A DNA stretch of 64,000 bases from Strigamia acuminata. Its lineage: Eukaryota > Arthropoda > Chilopoda > Geophilomorpha > Linotaeniidae. Under the pieces are notes generated by a model, which worked only from the letters and a program-made list of their open reading frames with translations, was not told where the DNA came from and did not search any database. Of the stretch, positions 11,351-22,426 are shown one piece after another (position 1 is the stretch's first letter; the number at the start of each line of letters is the position of its first letter). The stretch is taken from contig OX442318.1 of NCBI GenBank assembly GCA_949358305.1, forward strand, positions 1,536,501 to 1,600,500, written 5' to 3'. A program made the position numbers and the translations under genes.

Positions 11351-11705
11351 ACGCTGTAAAGAAATCAGAAAACTAAGGAAGTGTTGGGATTAAAGCCAAA
11401 ACTTACACAGCTTTCCAATTTCTTAATAAAATTAAATAGTTCATTTTGTTTTGTGTTGTGTGTGAATATCATGTTTTGTCCTTTCCTTGTCTTTACCAAC
11501 ATACAGCGGAGATTTTTTGAAATAATTGTCAGAAAAGAAGCAGCTGTGCGGAAAATACAAACAAATAAACCTTGGACGTTGATTTAGCACATGTTGGCAA
11601 TTTAATATTTTAATCCATCATCACTTTGACATGTGGGAAATGTATTAGTAAACTTTGTAAAGAACTTTTTCTTTCTCGTTTTTATTCAACGACAATAAAC
11701 TCGAA
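11351..11705. other. ELO-4 upstream region
   Basis: AT-rich DNA with no supported gene. It presumably contains the ELO-4 promoter, but I see no clear TATA/initiator pair. Confidence 0.4.
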
Positions 11706-13604
11706 ATGTACACTGCAACAGCAATGAAATTCCAAGTTTACAATTGGGATAAATTTGTCGATTATTTCTGGGTGAAATTTGTCAAATACTTTTGGGAAAA
11801 ACGAGGTAAATTAAAAAAAAAATTAAATTAAATTAAATTAAATTAAATTAATCAAAAATTGACTTTTCAGACAAACGTATGGACCTTTTGCCGCTTATGG
11901 GAAGCCCTTTGCCCACCCTGTACTTGATGGCCGCTTACATCTTCGTTTGTCTCGTTTTGGGCCCCCGGTTAATGCAAAACAGAAAACCGTTCGAAATCCG
12001 TAAAGCGATCGTGCTGTTCAACGTGATTATGGTGTTTATCAACCTCTACATGCATTATCAAGTAAGTTCTATAGTTATTCCATTTAAAACACTTCTAACA
12101 CTCAATTAATGGTTTCAAGTTATGGACTTTGGCTTGGGCTTTCGATTATAGTTGGGCTTGTCAACCTCTGGATAGGACTTCAGACCCAACAAGCTTAAAA
12201 GTATGTATATTCCATGTAATTAATTTTGTAATTAGGCTGGCCGTAGAATACAAGTTTGGGTAATTAATAGAGTGATTTTAATGACATTAATGGAGCTCTT
12301 AGCTAAAACCATAGGCTTTTCGATCCAACGATCATGTTCAGTGGTCAAAATGATAATTTGTACAAGTTTGGGTGGCCACTCGAAGATACCGTAGAACAGT
12401 TTAAACTACGGTAGCTCAGTGTTAAAAAATGTAAAAATAAAAACTCAAACACCTAAAACACTTAAAACACGACTTTTTGAATGCAATTAGTAATGATTTT
12501 ATTGTTTTTAGATTGCGTCAATTTCTTATTTATATTTCATTTGCAAATACGTTGACTGGATCGACACTGTGAGTGAATTGACATCGAATTTTTGAATGGT
12601 TTTAACGGATTTTATTTCATTTATTTTTAAAGTTATTTTTCATACTAAGAAAAAAATTTAGTCACGTGTCAGCTTTACACATATATCACCACACTTTCAT
12701 GCCGAGCTGCGCATGGTTTGCCGCAAGATTTATGCCAGGTAAAACGGGTGTTTAAGGAGAAGCGCTTGGTGACCAGGGGCTTCAGACCAATGAAATTACA
12801 GACACAAACCAGGAATGACTAATGCATTCCTACCATATCGCAACTAAATAAGTGCCCAATTCCCCAAAACATTAAAAAAAATAGTTAAGGTGAGGTTTGC
12901 AGGGGGAGGGGGGGGTCAAGGGGGGGCGGGGGCGCTGGTAAGATTGTTTATTGATTAGATTGTATTTGGATTATTTCCAACCTAATTTATTTCTTTTTTG
13001 ATGTCTGATTAGTGTTGTCAATACAAATGCGATATATAGTTAAACGTCGTTATAACAAATCGCAATATAACGAATTTTTTGTTATAATAAATAGTTAAAA
13101 ATGGCGTGGTTGGTCATAAAAGACCATGTTAACAAATTTTGATCTAACGAACTTTTGTTATAACGAACCGATTTCTCGGGTCTCTTGTGATTCGTTGTAA
13201 AGACGCTCAACTGGTCATATGGTGCTTTGGGATAAGTGCCCCCTTAACTGGGTTTTGAGCAGTGCTGGACTGGTCCGGCGGGCTACCGGGAGCTTCCCGG
13301 TGGCCAGTGGCCGCTGTGGACTGTCGCGGCCCGCTTTGGCCTGTCCCGACTTCATTAATTGTGGCCCGGACACTCAGATTTCCCGGCAATAAATTTGTTC
13401 CCAGTCCAGCCCTGGTTTTGTGGTAAAAGAATGAAGTTTTGATTGAAAACTGCAGGTGGCCATGGAACTTTCATGTGTTTCTTAAACACCGGAGTCCATG
13501 TGGTGATGCACACATACTACACGCTAGCAGCACTCGGACCAAAGTATCAAAAGTATTTATGGTGGAAACGATATTTGACGATGTTTCAGCTGGTAAAGAA
13601 ATAT

Positions 13605-13643
<39 letters not shown>

Positions 13644-13884
13644 CTATTTTGTGAATGGATTTGCAATGCCGCAGGTGCAGTTTCTTCTGATCCTTCTCCA
13701 CGGAGCACAACCGGTGTTGTTATACGAATGCGGCATCGATCTCCCGCTAGAATGGGGCTACTATTTCGGTTTCCAAGCTTGTATATTTATTTATCTGTTC
13801 AGTAGATTTTACGTTCAAACGTACACAAAGCCGGCACAGATAGATACGGATAGAAATAAAAACATGAAAATTAAATCATCTTAA
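11706..13884 (+). CDS. ELO-4: ELOVL fatty-acid elongase
   Basis: Exons are 11706-11805, 11871-12061, 12120-12200, 12512-12568, 12633-12738, 13456-13592 and 13675-13884 (293 residues). The N-terminal exon is rich in aromatic residues. Exon 2 carries MQNRKPFEIRK. The histidine box is HIYHH, followed by TFMPS. Exon 6 carries HTYYTLAALGPKYQKY and LWWKRYLTMFQL, so the core motifs are complete. Exon 3 is the most divergent of the 27-codon exons (LWTLAWAFDYSW at its start). The C-terminus ends KIKSS, a KXKXX-type ER retrieval signal. Intron 5 contains a pogo-like MITE and intron 6 a TTTA microsatellite. ELO-5 begins 247 bp after the stop. Confidence 0.92.
13038..13212. mobile_element. Pogo/Tigger-like MITE in ELO-4 intron 5
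   Basis: It begins AGTTAAACGTCGTTATAAC and ends TTGTAAAGACGCTCAACTG, with TATAACGAA phrases inside. It is a relative of the element at 10017-10199. Confidence 0.65.
13596..13643. repeat. (TTTA)n microsatellite in ELO-4 intron 6
   Basis: About eleven TTTA units follow the splice donor. Shorter runs of the same unit lie in ELO-1 intron 6 (about 4594-4635) and ELO-8 intron 4 (about 43577-43618). Confidence 0.85.
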
Positions 13885-14131
13885 CAATAATGATTCCACT
13901 GAATAATAAATCACTTTTTATGCACAATTTTATTTTTTGTGTGTTTTTTGTTCATAATAATAGAATTGTTTAAGGGAAACCACCTTGATTGATGGCTAAC
14001 AGGTGCAACGATTCAGCAATTTCAAATACTTGTTAAAGGAACTATTCTTAGTGGGAAAAAATTATATGCATTTAGTGTACTAGGAACATCCGCAGAGTAG
14101 AGAAGTTTTAGTTTCAGTTATTAGACCAGAA

Positions 14132-17100
14132 ATGGCATTTCTAGCTACAGCATCTGAACTGTATGATTATGTATGGGATCACAGAGGTACCAGCAGATAA
14201 TTTAGTTTTCAAAATATTTTTTTAATGGTTTAATTCTGATTTTTTTTTGTATAGATAAACGAATGGATAGTTACTTTTTATTAGGCAGTCCACTACCAAC
14301 TCTGTTTCTATGTTTCCTGTACATAATATTTTCAGTGTATATTGGACCTTGGCTCATGAAGAATAGAGAACCGTATAATATTAGAAAACTTATTATCGCT
14401 TACAATTTCTTCATGGTAGCTATAAACACATATGGCCATTTTCAGGTGAGTATTTTCCTCTATTTTATTTGTCAATTCATGCAGCACACATGGCTCATTG
14501 TCATCTCATGATTGATTGTGATAAATTTTTCATAGTTGTGATACCGAAGACATTGTCTGTTCGGTGTATTAGCCTCATAAAAGTCCAGTTGAAATGAAAT
14601 CCCATTCTATATTCTGGTCAAGTATAAGAGTGTGCTATTTCCTATTAGTCCAGCCTTTTCACTAGTGTAGTGATCCAAAAAAAATAGATCAAAATACATG
14701 TTAGAGTGCTTTCCAGACAATGCAACCGATAAGAAAAATAAAAAACTGGTTGCTTTCCTGACAAAGCAACCAATAAACTCAACAGTCTGAACAAACATGT
14801 ATTTAGAAATAAAACCAGCATAAAACAATATTTTATGATTTAAAAAAAATTTTATTATAGAAAAGAAATAAACTTACAACATTTCAATCATTAAAATAAT
14901 TAAACAAATTAAAAATAGAACAAGATTACTTTTCCTGGTGGAAGTACACAGTCCACAGTTAGGAGTAATCAGGCTGGGCCAATAGGAAATAGCGCACTCT
15001 TATACTTGGCCAGAGTATATAACATTTTATCTCCCTTTTAATTTTATTTAGACACTATTTTTATCGAATTACTTCACTTTAGCAACGCCTGTTTTAGCGA
15101 CGCTGTTTTTAAGGTGCTTAGATGCAGTTAGGTTAGGTCAGGTATTGACACGCCTCGGCGCATAGTTTGGGAACCACTGAACTACTGGGTTATTTTCTTT
15201 AAATGATTTTTGCAGATAATTTGTATAAGTACCCATATTTCATCAAATAATATCTTATCAGTATAGCTGTAGTTGTTCTTTTCACTTATTTAGCCCTTTA
15301 TGGTTAAATGTAGTAATTCTAATTTTATTAGACCGTATTGCTGTTGCCATTGTTTCCATCTGTTTCTTTAGAATGTAGTAATTTGTAGTGCTTCCTCGTT
15401 CGTTCTGGGATTATATGTCATGACAAACTTTGGCCATGATTTATTTGAGTTCTTCGGTAATCTTCGGCAATCAGTATTGGATTGTTTGGACCCAGTTGTC
15501 TTACCAGATGTAACATAAAAACTGCAAGTGCTAGGTGCTTGTGCTTTTGCACATTGTTAGAGAGCCAGGTTGACAACACCCTGACCAACTTTGAGAGAAT
15601 CCTTACATGTTTAAGGTTCGGGGACATTCAGCCCAGGATTCTTTGGAACTTTGCATTGGTGTACAGGACTGGGCTGGGAACAAATTTAGTATCGGAAAAT
15701 CTGGATAGTGAAATGAAAAAATGTCACAACATCACCGGGAAATTGCCGGTATCCCGCCGGCTCTGAGCACACAATGGCTAAAGTATAACTGTCTGTCTCA
15801 TCATGTGACTGGTTCCATATGTGCACTGTTTTTTGGAAGCTTTTAAATAGTCAAGCAAACCACACTATGTTGCTTTTCTTTGGTCTCTGGTACCTTGTTG
15901 GATTGTTTACAATTTTTGTAAATGCAAGTAAAACTGGGTAGCAATTTTGTTTGAATTGAAACTATTTTCATCTTAGGCTTGGAACATGGGCTGGGGTAGA
16001 GGCTACAGCTTTCGATGTGAGCCGGTCGACTATTCCGATAATCCTCAAGCCTTGTGGGTAAGTTGAGATAGATAGTCAGAAACCTATCATGAATAGACAC
16101 TACTAATGCACTTTAACATGTTTTCTATTGCAGATTGCTCATCTATGTTATTTGTTCTATTTGACTAAATTTCTAGATTGGGTTGACACGGTGAGTGATC
16201 TCCTCCAAGCTCCCGGATGCAAATTTTCACATTTCTTTGTTTCCAGGTGTTTTTTATTATGCGAAAAAAATTTTCACACGTGAGTGTCCTTCACGTTTAC
16301 CACCATTGTTGCATGCCCATAAATGTTTGGCCTATTGTCAGATTTGTACCCGGTAACACTGATAAACAGTCAAAAAGAACATGATTGTAATGATTATCCG
16401 ATTTGCAGGTGGTCACGTGACATTGGGTGGACTACTGAATACATTCGTTCACATGATCATGTACACTTATTATGGATTTGCAGCGTTGGGACCTGAGTGG
16501 CAGAAATATTTATGGTGGAAAAAGTACATCACACTTCTCCAAATGGTAATTAGAAAGGATGTCTGATACTGACAGAGGGATTTAGTAATACGCACCATGG
16601 GATGGGATCACCGTGCCGATTACCTGTTCCCATTAGAACGTAACAGTTAAGCAGCACTTGGTCTGATATCTGGATGCGTGACCAACTGGGTCCTTAAGAA
16701 AGTCATCCCACAATTCACTGCACGGTACCGTAATACTCGGCTTTAAGTGGCATGTCGACCAGGGGTCGGTAACCTTTTGAGACGGAAGAGCCAAAAGTTA
16801 CAATTTAGGATTAGGATTAGGATTAGGTATATAGGTCGTATCTTGACATCGAAAGAGCCGCAGGTTGCCGACCCCTGGGTTAGGCCAGATTACCGGTAAG
16901 CCCCATTTTTACCGACAATTTAATGTAGGCTAGTCTCGGCTGGAAAGCCATGTTATTTTCTCCGGGCGGAGGACGTTGCTAATTAGTAATGGTTAAAATT
17001 GTAATTTTTGTTTCAGCTGCAGTTTGTTGTTGGCACCCTACACATTCCCCAAGCGTTATTTTACGATTGCGGATTTCCCAAGCAGTTTATATTTTACATA

Positions 17101-17199
17101 GTACCGCAAGGATTCCTCTTTCTTGCCTTGTTTGGCAATTTCTACATCCAATCGTATAAAACAAAAAAATCTGAAATGAAGAGGATAAAAGAAGAATAA
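14132..17199 (+). CDS. ELO-5: ELOVL fatty-acid elongase, close paralogue of ELO-6
   Basis: Exons are 14132-14186, 14255-14445, 15977-16057, 16134-16190, 16247-16352, 16409-16545 and 17017-17199 (269 residues). Motifs are complete: MKNREPYNIRK in exon 2, the HVYHH box followed by CCMPINVWP, and MYTYYGFAALGPEWQKY and LWWKKYITLLQM in exon 6. The tail is lysine-rich and ends KRIKEE, close to but not a canonical dilysine signal. Exons and much of the flanks are nearly identical to ELO-6, so the two arose by a recent tandem duplication. Intron 2 (1.5 kb) carries a TIR element absent from ELO-6. A poly(A) signal AATAAA lies at 17389-17394. Confidence 0.94.
14609..15019. mobile_element. TIR element in ELO-5 intron 2
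   Basis: The left end ATATTCTGGTCAAGTATAAG is mirrored at the right by CTTATACTTGGCCAGAGTAT, with inverted repeats of about 48 bp. The internal phrase CCTTTTCACTAGTGTAGTG recurs in similar form near 47.03 and 57.01 kb, marking a small family. ELO-6 lacks it, so it inserted after the duplication or was lost from ELO-6. Confidence 0.75.
16760..16877. mobile_element. hAT-like MITE in ELO-5 intron 6
   Basis: The termini CAGGGGTCGGTAACCTTTTG and GCAGGTTGCCGACCCCTG are the classic inverted ends of hAT-type elements, with AGAGCC next to each. I could not find an 8-bp target duplication. Confidence 0.65.
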
Positions 17200-18719
17200 G
17201 TCTAAATTTAAAGTTAGAATGGTTAGGTAAGTAAAGAACGGCGAAAGAAAATGTTTAGAGTTGATTAAAGTTACTTTGTTCATGTGCAGATTCTATTCCC
17301 ATTGGCTAGGAGAATTAGTATTTTTTTTATTTAGCACAAATGCTCCTTGTATCTGCACTCAACATTCCCTATATGTTTTTTGATAATCAATAAATGTACT
17401 GGATAACTCTTTTCTTTTGTTGCTGCTTACTTCATACTTCAGACACAGTAGCTGCATTCAAAAATAAAAGTATAATTTTAGTTTAAGTGTATTTTAAGTT
17501 TAAATTTTGATTTTTTTATAATAATTATAATGAATATGTTATAAATACATAATTATACCGGTAATTATAAATAAATAATTAATATATTGATTAAGAGCCG
17601 CGGCTCTTATTCAAAACTGCCATTTTTGTCAGCAATTACAATTTCGGTTTTTCGTCTGACCGTCACGAACGAAGCGTATGTTCAACATTCGTGGGGTTAA
17701 ATACTGAATAAATACAGTACTTTTACAAAAATACGGTATTCTTGGTGTATCAGCCGCGGCTACTATTCGAGGATAACTCTTAATGGGTAAAATACGGTAG
17801 TTTAATTTAATAAATCGGACAGGAAATGATGTCATTTTTGTTTAAAATTGAAGTAAAACAAAATATTTTAATTTTTGAATGCAGCTAGTGACTTTAATGA
17901 CATTAATGACGTTCTAAACTACAAACAATTAATCAAACCATGGGCCTTTCAATCTAATGACCATCTTCAGTGGTCAAGTGAGTTAAGGGAAAAATCAATT
18001 GCAATTCACCAAATAATATAGATGCCGTGTGTAATTTAGTGAAATGTTTTTTTTATACATAAAAATTATTGACAACAACTATCAAGAAGAAGGTTGGTAA
18101 AGTAAGTGAAATTTATATTTAATGTAGAATAATTTACATGCACTGCCAGCTGGGGCGGATCTACATCAGGGCAAATAGGGCTTGAGCCCAGGGCCCCCAA
18201 ATCCTAGGGGGGCCCAAGACACAACGCAATGTATTAGTATGTTGTGTTTTAAGAAGCAATAAAACGTGTAAGTGTAAAAATAATATCGGTTTTTGTGACA
18301 TTTGACATCCTTTGGCGTCTTGACATTTTTTACGTCATTGAGCATCTTTGATGTCATTTGGTGGTTTCCGGAACGGAAACTGCTGTATTAACGCCATTGT
18401 ATCTATTTAACTAGATACACTTATTTACATACACATATGTTTTAATAAAGGGGCCCCAAAAAAGCTAGGTATTGTTAACTATCACTAGGTGAATTTTTCC
18501 ATGTAAAATATAAAAATTAGCCTGCTATATTTGGTGAGACATTTAATTAACTCACCCCGAAAGTGATGCGGTTTCCTTGGTAGGGCTGGACCAAACGATT
18601 CCCACCTTAAAACAGCAACACTCATAACCTGTGTTTTCTGAACACCCTAAACACCCTCTGTGTTTGTATGTCGTTATCATACCCACAGAAAGCAAAAATC
18701 TATTAGTTTTGTTTGATTA
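17200..18719. other. ELO-5 3' flank, paralogous to the ELO-6 3' flank
   Basis: The flank holds the ELO-5 3' UTR with AATAAA at 17389, a TIR element at 17586-17799 and repeat-like sequence near 18145-18230. It also contains the empty counterparts of two retrotransposon sites: TAAAG at 17266-17270 for Gypsy-1 and ATAAC at 18624-18628 for Gypsy-2. No gene is supported. Confidence 0.7.
17586..17799. mobile_element. TIR element, second copy of the 10862 family
   Basis: It matches 10862-11129 in reverse orientation (TTAAGAGCCGCGGCTCTTA at one end, TAAAATACGGTA at the other). The left terminus is partly eroded. Confidence 0.65.
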
Positions 18720-19050
18720 CAAAACTAAACAAAACAATAAAAATACAATAGGTGCATTCAATTTCAAAAACCCATAAGAAAATCTACTTTTGGTTTGTTT
18801 GTGCATGCACAAATCCGGGTTTTAGCAAATAAATGGTAATATTACTTGAATTTAAAAATAAAAATAGTTTTTCTTGGCTTCTACTAGCTGCATAAGCATA
18901 TAAATCTTAATTTTATCTCACATCTGCATACCAAAAAAAGTTTTAAAAAATAAATTGAATGCTCCAATTATAAAATCCAGACAACAGACGTTTCCAAAGC
19001 TGCACTAACGATCTTCATTCAAAGTTAATAGAATTTGAAATATCAGTCTC
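18720..19050 (+). promoter_or_regulatory. Orphan ELOVL-type promoter region
   Basis: About 330 bp closely match the regions directly upstream of ELO-7 (31795-32130) and ELO-8 (40630-40945), including TATAAAA at 18969-18975 and the following CACTAAC and TTCATTCAAAGTTAA. No ELOVL exon follows. A palindromic element and unrelated DNA come instead. It is best explained as the end of a duplicated block whose gene was not copied or was lost. Confidence 0.6.
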
Positions 19051-19233
19051 TAAGGGGAATCAGAAAAGAAATTTAAGTACTTAACTGGTCAAGTACTTAA
19101 GTGTGGATATGCAACTGAGCATGCCCAGTGTGTAAAAACAAACTTTAAAAATGTTCTGGGCATGCTCAGTTGCATATCCACACTTAAGTACTTGACCAGT
19201 TAAGTACTTAAATTTCTTTTCTGATTCCCCTTA
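19051..19233. mobile_element. Near-perfect palindrome, MITE-like
   Basis: Two arms of about 75 bp run from TAAGGGGAATCAGAAAAG to its complement CTTTTCTGATTCCCCTTA, separated by a short loop. The arms are almost identical, which points to a young fold-back element. Confidence 0.75.
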
Positions 19234-20106
19234 TTATTTATAACGAATAGTTATAAATGGCGTGGTTGGTTGGCCATAGAAAGCCAAGTTAAAAAATTTT
19301 GATATAACAAACTTTTGTTATCAGTTAATAATTTGGGCCCAGATAAATGCATAAATGCATAAGAAATATTTTTATTCCATAAAAAGCCAAAATTGGCTAT
19401 AAATCATAAATCGCCATTTTTCCGAAACAAATGGCGATTTGTGCTTTTTTTACGATACGTAACGTGTAGGTATCGATTTCTGCCTTTTTTTTCATGTGCA
19501 GTACGTATGATTTGCGTTCGGCAAATTGAAGACTTCGCCGAAAACATAATTGTGAATAAATAACGGATTGTGATTTAATGCGATTAAACACGTCTTCACC
19601 ATTTTACATCAAGTGGAGAGTGGTACAAATTGAAACCATAAAGTGACCACTCCAAATATGGTAGGAGCATCACCACGTGATACTTAAAAAACAAAAACTA
19701 CACTAGTAACGACATGAATTGGTGATTTTTACATTAATTATTCCTAATACAGGGGAAGTCACGAAATGTGCGAAATAAACAAATAGTAAAATAGAAATTT
19801 AGAAAAAAAAATGAATATTTTAATTTTTTAGTGCATGTTTTTACGGTTTTTATGGAATTTTTGGTCCATATTTTTATGTTTTTAGCGCATAAAATGGAAT
19901 TTTTAGTGCATATTTTATGTGCATAAACCAAATGTTATTCCACATACATATCCGGGTTTAATAATTTTCGATGGTTAACAGATGCAACTAGCAATTTCAA
20001 GAACCTGTAAAGGAACTATTCAAAATTGGAAAAGTATTATACTCATTTAGTGTACTAAGAACATCCAGAGAGTAGAAAAGTTTTAGTTTCAATTATTAGA
20101 CCAGAA
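19234..20106. other. Spacer before ELO-6
   Basis: A truncated pogo-like fragment lies at 19239-19322. From about 19965 onward the sequence parallels the ELO-5 upstream region (13990-14131), including the stretch just before the start codon. No gene is supported. Confidence 0.55.
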
Positions 20107-22130
20107 ATGGCATTTCTAGCTAGAGCATCAGACCTGTATAATTATGTATGGGATCACAGAGGTACCTGTAGATAATTTTATCTTCAAACTAATTTTTTAA
20201 TGTTTAATTCTTATTTTTTTGTATAGATAAACGAATGGATAGTTATTTTTTATTAGGCAGTCCACTACCAACTCTGATTCTATGTTTCCTGTACATAATA
20301 TTTTCAGTGTACATTGGACCTTGGTTCATGAAGAATAGAGAACCGTATAATATTAGAAAACTGATTATCGCTTACAATTTCTTCATGGTAGCTATAAACA
20401 CATATGGCCATTTCCAGGTGAGTATTTTTCTCTATTTTATTTGTAAATTCATGCAGCACACAAGACTTTGTGTCACCAGGCCCACCTTTACCATTGGGCT
20501 AACTGGGCTGCAATCCAGGGGTGTCGGGCAGTCTTCTTGAGTGTTTAAATATAAGCTGAACTTGTCGGCCCATTCTTACACGTTGTTGATAGTGTGTAAA
20601 CACACGGGCAATATTATACGGTCAGGGGGCGCCACCTCGGATGGCATTTTTTCCGTAAAGATGCATTTTTACGTCCGAAAGTGCATTTTTTGGTTCGAAT
20701 TTATTTTTCACAAAAATGTTTTCCGGTACTTCTTTTGGAGGGGGGTGGGAGTGGGGCGCCAGCATGCCCAAAAAACACGAGTGCACTACATATATACCCT
20801 AAGAACAGGCCTGTGAAATTGTAATGTCTTACCAGATGTAGCTGCAGCACGATAACTGCATTGTAGTACACACAGGACTGGGCTGGGAACAAATTTAGTA
20901 TCGGAAAATCTGGATGGTTCGGACCACAGGGTCGGGCCAGTGGAATGATGCTGAGCGGTATGTGGGGTTTTTTTTGGTCTTTGGTATCTTGTGGGATTGT
21001 TTATAATATTTCAAAATGCAAGTAAAACTGGGTAGCAATTTTGTTTGAATTGAAATTATTTTCATCGTAGGCTTGGAACATGGGCTGGGGTAGAGGCTAC
21101 AGCTTTCGATGTGAGCCGGTCGACTATTCCGATAATCCTCAAGCCTTGTGGGTAAGTGGAGATAAGAATGTCAGAAACCTTTCAGAAATAGACACTGCTA
21201 ATGCACCTTGATATGTTTTCTATTGCAGATTGCTCATCTATGTTATATATTCTATTTGAGTAAATTTCTAGATTGGGTTGACACGGTGAGTGATCACCCC
21301 CAAGTTCCCGGATGCAAATTTTCACATTTCTTTGTTTCCAGGTGTTTTTTATTATGCGAAAAAAATTTACACACGTGAGTGTCCTTCACGTTTACCACCA
21401 TTGTTGCATGCCCATAAATGTTTGGCCTGTTGTCAGATTTGTACCCGGTAACACTGATAAACAGTCAAAAAGAACATGATTGTAATGATTATCCGATTTG
21501 CAGGTGGTCACGTGACATTGGGTGGACTACTGAACACATTCGTGCACATGATCATGTACACTTACTATGGATTTGCAGCGTTGGGACCTGAGTGGCAGAA
21601 ATATTTATGGTGGAAAAAGTACATCACACTTCTCCAAATGGTAATTAGGGAGAATGTCTTGTATTGACAGCGGGATTTAGTAATGCGCACCATGGGATAG
21701 GAACACTGTGCCGCTAACCTGTTCCCATTAGAACGTAACAGTTAAGCAGCACTGGGGATATTTGATGTTTGGTGGAAACTAAAAGAGCAATAGTTTTAAA
21801 ATAAATAATTTTTGGGGATAGTTAACTACAAATGGGGGGTCAAATAAATAAAAATAGTGTGCGATTAATTGGTGTGAAATTAAATAGATTTGGAGGGTTT
21901 TTCAATTAATTAGGGGGTGTCAATAATTTGATCTCTTTTTGTTTCAGCTGCAGTTTGTCGTTGGCATGATACACATGCCCCAAGCGTTATTTTACGATTG
22001 CGGATTTCCCAAGCAGTTTCTATTTTACATATTACCGCAAGGATTCCTCTTTCTTGCCTTGTTTGGCAATTTCTACATCCGATCGTATAAAACACAAAAA
22101 TCCGAAATAAAGAGTATAAAAGAAGAATAA
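20107..22130 (+). CDS. ELO-6: ELOVL fatty-acid elongase, recent duplicate of ELO-5
   Basis: Exons are 20107-20161, 20227-20417, 21071-21151, 21229-21285, 21342-21447, 21504-21640 and 21948-22130 (269 residues). It differs from ELO-5 by few substitutions, for example ARASDLYNY against ATASELYDY in exon 1 and GMIHMPQ against GTLHIPQ in exon 7. All catalytic motifs are kept (HVYHH, MYTYYG, LWWKKYIT). Its 3' flank has been interrupted by Gypsy-1 71 bp after the stop. Relative to ELO-5 it has also lost the segment containing the distal AATAAA, so it may rely on ATTAAA near 22195 or on the AATAAA inside the LTR at 22304-22309. Confidence 0.94.
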
Positions 22131-22201
22131 GTACAAATTTAAACTTAGAATGGTTAGGTAAGTAAAGAACGACGAAAGAAAATGTTTAAAGTTGATTAAA
22201 G

Positions 22202-22367
22202 TGTGTAATTGGCTAGTGTTACGTACGTCGTACATACGTACGACGTGTCCTGATTGGTCAGCTGTTACTGACCAGTCGTATATATGTTACCTGTTTTCAT
22301 TTGAATAAACACTTGTTAGTTAACCATTGAACTGATCAGTCATTCATTCGTCATTCCTGATAACACA
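22202..22367 (+). repeat. Gypsy-1 5' LTR
   Basis: 166 bp, TG...CA ends, with AATAAA at 22304-22309 and a short self-complementary ACGTACG-rich stretch near its start. It reads identical to the 3' LTR. Confidence 0.92.
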
Positions 22368-22426
22368 TGGTGGCAGCGGTTAAACCGACTTAAATAACTC
22401 AAATTATTCGTAGAATTCTTGCTACG

